Of a stretch of 45,656 bases of DNA, positions 43,475-45,656 are shown piece by piece. The DNA lies in the NCBI GenBank assembly GCA_029098225.1, contig JAQXNX010000015.1, forward strand, positions 1 through 45,656, written 5' to 3'. This stretch comes from Spirochaetales bacterium (lineage in GTDB: Bacteria > Spirochaetota > Spirochaetia > Treponematales > Treponemataceae). Within the stretch, counting starts at the first letter, position 1. Every line of letters begins with the position of its first letter. The position numbers were made by a program, and so were the translations under genes. Under the pieces are notes generated by a model. It had not been told where the DNA came from. It ran no database searches and saw only the letters and a list, made by a program, of their open reading frames with translations.

Positions 43475-43494
43475 GCAAATTTATTTGTGGGAAA
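43475..43494 (+). repeat. Short direct repeat (GCAAAT...TTTGTGGGAAA), left copy
   Basis: Matches 43781-43802 apart from a 2-3 bp length difference. On the minus strand each copy lies some 25-40 bp after a gene end (the remnant gene and the EF-Tu-like gene), so it may be a shared downstream sequence of duplicated cassettes. Confidence 0.45.
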
Positions 43495-43521
43495 ACAGTT
43501 TTTCTAAAGAATCTAAATCCT

Positions 43522-43668
43522 TTAAATTAATACATCGTTAAAAGTTCTATTTACGTCTGTATAAAGACTTGGATCGTTATAATAAAAAACAACTCTTATA
43601 GATTTTAATTCTTCTTAATTTGGCATTTCTATTTCTTCTGAATACATTTGAAATATTATTAAACTCAT
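43522..43668 (-). pseudogene. Remnant of a small gene with an in-frame stop
   Basis: An ATG at 43668 opens a frame of 17 codons (ending EEIEMPN) to a TAA at 43615-43617, after which the same frame continues for 30 codons (EELKSIRVVFYYNDPSLY and on) to a second TAA at 43522. The second part has normal protein-like composition. It may be the end of a decayed immunity-type gene. It lies downstream of the EF-Tu-like gene, as immunity genes do in toxin clusters. Family unknown. Confidence 0.35.
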
Positions 43669-43720
43669 AAGAATATAGAATTTTTTTTATAATTATTCCT
43701 TCCTATATAATTATAAACTT

Positions 43721-43757
43721 GATTTCGCCAGATATATGCTGAAATTCAGGCGAAATC
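43721..43757. repeat. Inverted repeat of the cassette, copy A
   Basis: GATTTCGCC (43721-43729) pairs with GGCGAAATC (43749-43757) around 19 nt with GATATATGCTGAAATTCA. A diverged copy lies at 44921-44956 in the same orientation (shared core TGCTGAAxTTC). Confidence 0.5.
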
Positions 43758-43780
43758 AGACTGATTTTTGCTCTGCCCCT

Positions 43781-43802
43781 GCAAATTATTATTTGTGGGA
43801 AA
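43781..43802 (+). repeat. Short direct repeat, right copy
   Basis: See the left copy at 43475-43494; both read GCAAATT followed by ATTTGTGGGAAA, here with three extra bases (ATT) between. Confidence 0.45.
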
Positions 43803-43838
43803 GAATAGTATCTATCATTTTAAACTTATTTATATATA

Positions 43839-44162
43839 TTAGTCTCGAATTTTTAAAATACATCCTGTTCCAATCATTTCATTTCCTTCATATAAGCTAA
43901 AATGTTTGCCAACAGATAATTTATTTTTTACTTCTGAAAATTGCAAAAAAATAATTTTTATATCCATTAAATCCGTATCAAAACTATAATTGTTTATGTA
44001 TTCGCCTATCACAACTCCACAGCAATATCCAATTTTTTCATTTTCTATTTTAAAGAGAGGTCTATAGGTGTATTCTTTATTCTTTATTGGAGGAAGTTTT
44101 CTTCTTCCTCCTTTTTCTTCGGATAAAAATCTCATAGAAACCATAATATCATATTCATACAT
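43839..44162 (-). CDS. Small protein resembling EF-Tu domain III (candidate immunity or decoy)
   Basis: A 107-residue soluble protein. Two blocks fit domain III of EF-Tu: the opening YDIMVSMRFLSEEKGGRR...YRPLFKIE corresponds to EF-Tu's VYILSKDEGGR...GYRPQFYF, and the end LSVGKHFSLYEGNEMIGTG corresponds to DGLRFAIREGGRTVGAG. It lacks the GTPase and domain II. The start overlaps the end of the upstream toxin-like gene by 31 bp and has GGAG 8 bp upstream. Small EF-Tu-like proteins of this sort occur as companions of polymorphic toxins; here the order toxin-then-partner supports an immunity or decoy role, which is inference. Confidence 0.6.
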   Translation of the reverse strand: MYEYDIMVSMRFLSEEKGGRRKLPPIKNKEYTYRPLFKIENEKIGYCCGVVIGEYINNYSFDTDLMDIKIIFLQFSEVKNKLSVGKHFSLYEGNEMIGTGCILKIRD

Positions 44163-44800
44163 ATTAATTCTCCAATGGTATTTATCACAGGTGGCGATAG
44201 TAACGATAAATTTTCTTCTGGAACAATTACTGCAGAAGGTGCATCAATAATTGAATTAATTGGAATATAAGAATCTTTGGGTGCTGAAGTTGCTACAACA
44301 GCTACATATGGATCATCTTCAGCAATGCTTTGATTTGCTAATTTAGCATAACCATAAGCATCTAAAGGATTTGTCTGGAATAATTTTCCAACTTCGTATG
44401 TACTCTCATCTCCCATAGTAAATTTTCCGCCAGAATTTTTAATAGAATTCAATTCTTTTATATTAACAGCCCTATACAAAGTGACCAATGAATCTGATTC
44501 TTTTTTAACAATTTTTGATTGAACTATAGTGGCAGTTATTGAATCAGACCTAAAAGCACAAGCTATGAAACTTAGTCCGATTCCTATGGTAACAGGATCA
44601 TCAGCTACTCCAGCTCCTAATGTTGCAAAATCTTCAATAATAGTTCCGAAGAGTATTCCTAGTCCCATAACTAGGGAAGGTTCAGCTAAAGTTGTTGACT
44701 TTTTCTCAAAATCTTGTAAATAGGAATTGTTTTTGTTCCTTTCAATCAGCTGCAGATACTCAAAATTATCTAAAGTATGCCCTTTTTGTTGTGCCCACAA
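44132..44800 (-). CDS. Probable polymorphic-toxin C-terminal module (ADP-ribosyltransferase-like, tentative)
   Basis: A 222-residue frame with a TTG start at 44800. The first part has a Gly-rich hydrophobic stretch (LGAGVADDPVTIGIGLSFIA) of the kind that precedes toxin domains in Rhs/CDI-type proteins. The second part starts LYRAVNIKELNSIKNSGGKF, then STYEVGKLFQ and DAYGYAKLA, and ends with PEENLSLL; the spaced Arg, Ser-Thr and Glu suggest an ADP-ribosyltransferase fold, which I cannot confirm. The reading frame stays open to a TAA at 44831-44833, and an ATG at 44869 lies in the same frame beyond it, so the gene looks like a severed or nonsense-interrupted piece of a larger toxin. It overlaps the EF-Tu-like gene. 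Confidence 0.45.
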   Translation of the reverse strand: MWAQQKGHTLDNFEYLQLIERNKNNSYLQDFEKKSTTLAEPSLVMGLGILFGTIIEDFATLGAGVADDPVTIGIGLSFIACAFRSDSITATIVQSKIVKKESDSLVTLYRAVNIKELNSIKNSGGKFTMGDESTYEVGKLFQTNPLDAYGYAKLANQSIAEDDPYVAVVATSAPKDSYIPINSIIDAPSAVIVPEENLSLLSPPVINTIGELICMNMILWFL

Positions 44801-44920
44801 ATCGCTATTTGAATGCCAAAATCCTGATTTTTACTCCAGAAACCTCTTTTCTCCCTTACATTCCTCCATATTAATTAATTATAAACTCGAATCATAAGAT
44901 TTTCATCTTAAAATTCGCTT

Positions 44921-44956
44921 GGTTTACCTGATTTGTGCTGAATTTCTGGTAAAATC
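44921..44956. repeat. Inverted repeat of the cassette, copy B
   Basis: GGTTTACC pairs imperfectly with GGTAAAATC around 19 nt with TGATTTGTGCTGAATTTCT. It is a diverged copy of 43721-43757 in the same orientation. Copies A and B flank the EF-Tu-like and toxin-like genes on both sides. Confidence 0.45.
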
Positions 44957-45023
44957 GATGTAAAATTATCTATCTTTCTGAGAATTGAAGTTTTGTACGA
45001 TTTATTTCAGTTTAAGAATGGCA

Positions 45024-45044
45024 GCAACCTGCTTTCGACGTAAA
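45024..45044 (+). repeat. Direct repeat, right copy, of the accessory cassette
   Basis: GCAACCTGCTTTCGACGTAAA, 19 of 21 identical to 43441-43461. It continues into a small hairpin (GTAAATGC-TTC-GCATTTAC) that the left copy lacks. Confidence 0.55.
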
Positions 45045-45143
45045 TGCTTCGCATTTACTTATTAAAGATTATCAGTTATACCGCACCAAAGATGTCGGAT
45101 ATGAACACCGTTTACGGCGGCACAAAGTGTCCGCAGTAAACTA

Positions 45144-45179
45144 ATTTAACCGTCAAAACGAAGTTTTGGACGGTTAAAT
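45144..45179 (-). terminator. Hairpin downstream of 5S rRNA (probable operon terminator)
   Basis: ATTTAACCGTCAAAAC (45144-45159) pairs with GTTTTGGACGGTTAAAT (45163-45179), 16 bp with one bulged base and a 3-nt loop. On the minus strand it begins 8 bases after the 5S end, which is itself followed by T residues. There is no strong T-run after the stem, so it may protect the end rather than terminate alone. Confidence 0.55.
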
Positions 45180-45186
45180 AAAAAAA

Positions 45187-45299
45187 GCCCGGCAGCTACC
45201 TACTTTCCCACAAAAGTGCAGTATCATCGGCGTAAGAAAGCTTGACTTCCGTGTTCGGGATGGGAACGGGTATTACCTCTCCACTATGGCCACCGGGCA
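45187..45299 (-). rRNA. rrf: 5S ribosomal RNA
   Basis: About 113 nt on the minus strand, beginning TGCCCGGTGGCCATAGTGG and ending with GCTGCCGGGC, whose ends pair as in all 5S rRNAs. The conserved CCGAACACGGAAGT loop-B/C region is present. It follows 23S rRNA by about 95 nt in the usual order. Confidence 0.95.
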
Positions 45300-45391
45300 A
45301 TAATTCAAAATCATACAAAGGGCAGTTAGTGAGTTTCCTCAGCACTGCAGGACGGAAAATTGGTTTTCAACTTATATAAAAGAGCGAGAAT

Positions 45392-45656
<265 letters not shown>

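Larger units (their letters stand above)
44834..45186. other. Intergenic stretch between toxin module and 5S rRNA
   Basis: No credible gene. It contains a short frame on the minus strand (ATG 44869 to TAA 44831, see toxin entry), the inverted repeat copy B (44921-44956), the right direct repeat (45024-45044), a perfect 8-bp hairpin GTAAATGC/GCATTTAC (45040-45058), an imperfect hairpin (45110-45141) and the hairpin behind 5S rRNA. Confidence 0.6.

Noticed and set aside
43721..44956. Integron cassette with attC sites
   Set aside because: The inverted repeats lack recognisable core-site ends (RYYYAAC/GTTRRRY) and there is no integrase in the window.

Overview
The window looks like a chromosomal segment of a low-GC, host-associated spirochaete, most likely Treponema or a close relative. 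I base this on AT-rich codon use, a threonyl-tRNA synthetase without the N-terminal TGS domain (as in Borrelia), a long (500-residue) serine hydroxymethyltransferase, several class III cyclases, and GC-rich palindromic repeats scattered in AT-rich DNA. The genus is an inference from these features; no marker gene was compared.

Layout. 1-5.9 kb: the end of an unknown gene, a C-terminally cut-short sensor kinase, a Gfo/Idh/MocA oxidoreductase, glyA, and a PadR/DUF2812 pair. 6-8.7 kb: an operon of a flippase-like membrane protein, phosphatidylserine synthase and phosphatidylserine decarboxylase (phosphatidylethanolamine synthesis). 8.7-12 kb: an EFR1-type flavodoxin/ferredoxin overlapping a membrane class III cyclase, then hslO. 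12-15.9 kb: thrS with a DUF2971 gene 3 bp behind it, then icd, which appears nearly leaderless. 16-25 kb: a carbohydrate-uptake locus in which a membrane-anchored YtfQ-like sensor protein, a YesM-type kinase and an AraC-type response regulator run convergently toward a complete YtfQ-YtfR-YtfT-YjfF ABC importer. 25-30.9 kb: purC, murI (carrying an in-frame repeat insertion), a zinc-ribbon protein, a pentapeptide-repeat protein, an MBL-fold hydrolase with one altered metal ligand, and a membrane protein with an HExxH motif. 30.9-34 kb: ilvN and a fused aspartokinase/homoserine dehydrogenase. 34-43.1 kb: a FecR-like protein overlapping a second cyclase, a DEDDh exonuclease, an ACT protein, an ornithine carbamoyltransferase with HDLP in place of HCLP, and an M16 lipoprotein peptidase.

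43.2-45.2 kb is the accessory part: repeats and hairpins around a small cassette that holds a probable polymorphic-toxin C-terminal module (ADP-ribosyltransferase-like, tentative), an overlapping downstream gene resembling EF-Tu domain III (candidate immunity or decoy protein), and a remnant of a second small gene. A 21-bp direct repeat brackets the cassette. It lies against the 3' end of an rRNA operon (5S complete, 23S partial, both on the minus strand) that closes the window.

The most distinctive items are the toxin/EF-Tu-like cassette with its repeats, the GC-rich element that sits both behind glyA and inside murI, the two cyclases coupled to different partner proteins, and the enzymes with changed catalytic motifs (ornithine carbamoyltransferase, MBL hydrolase, truncated kinase).
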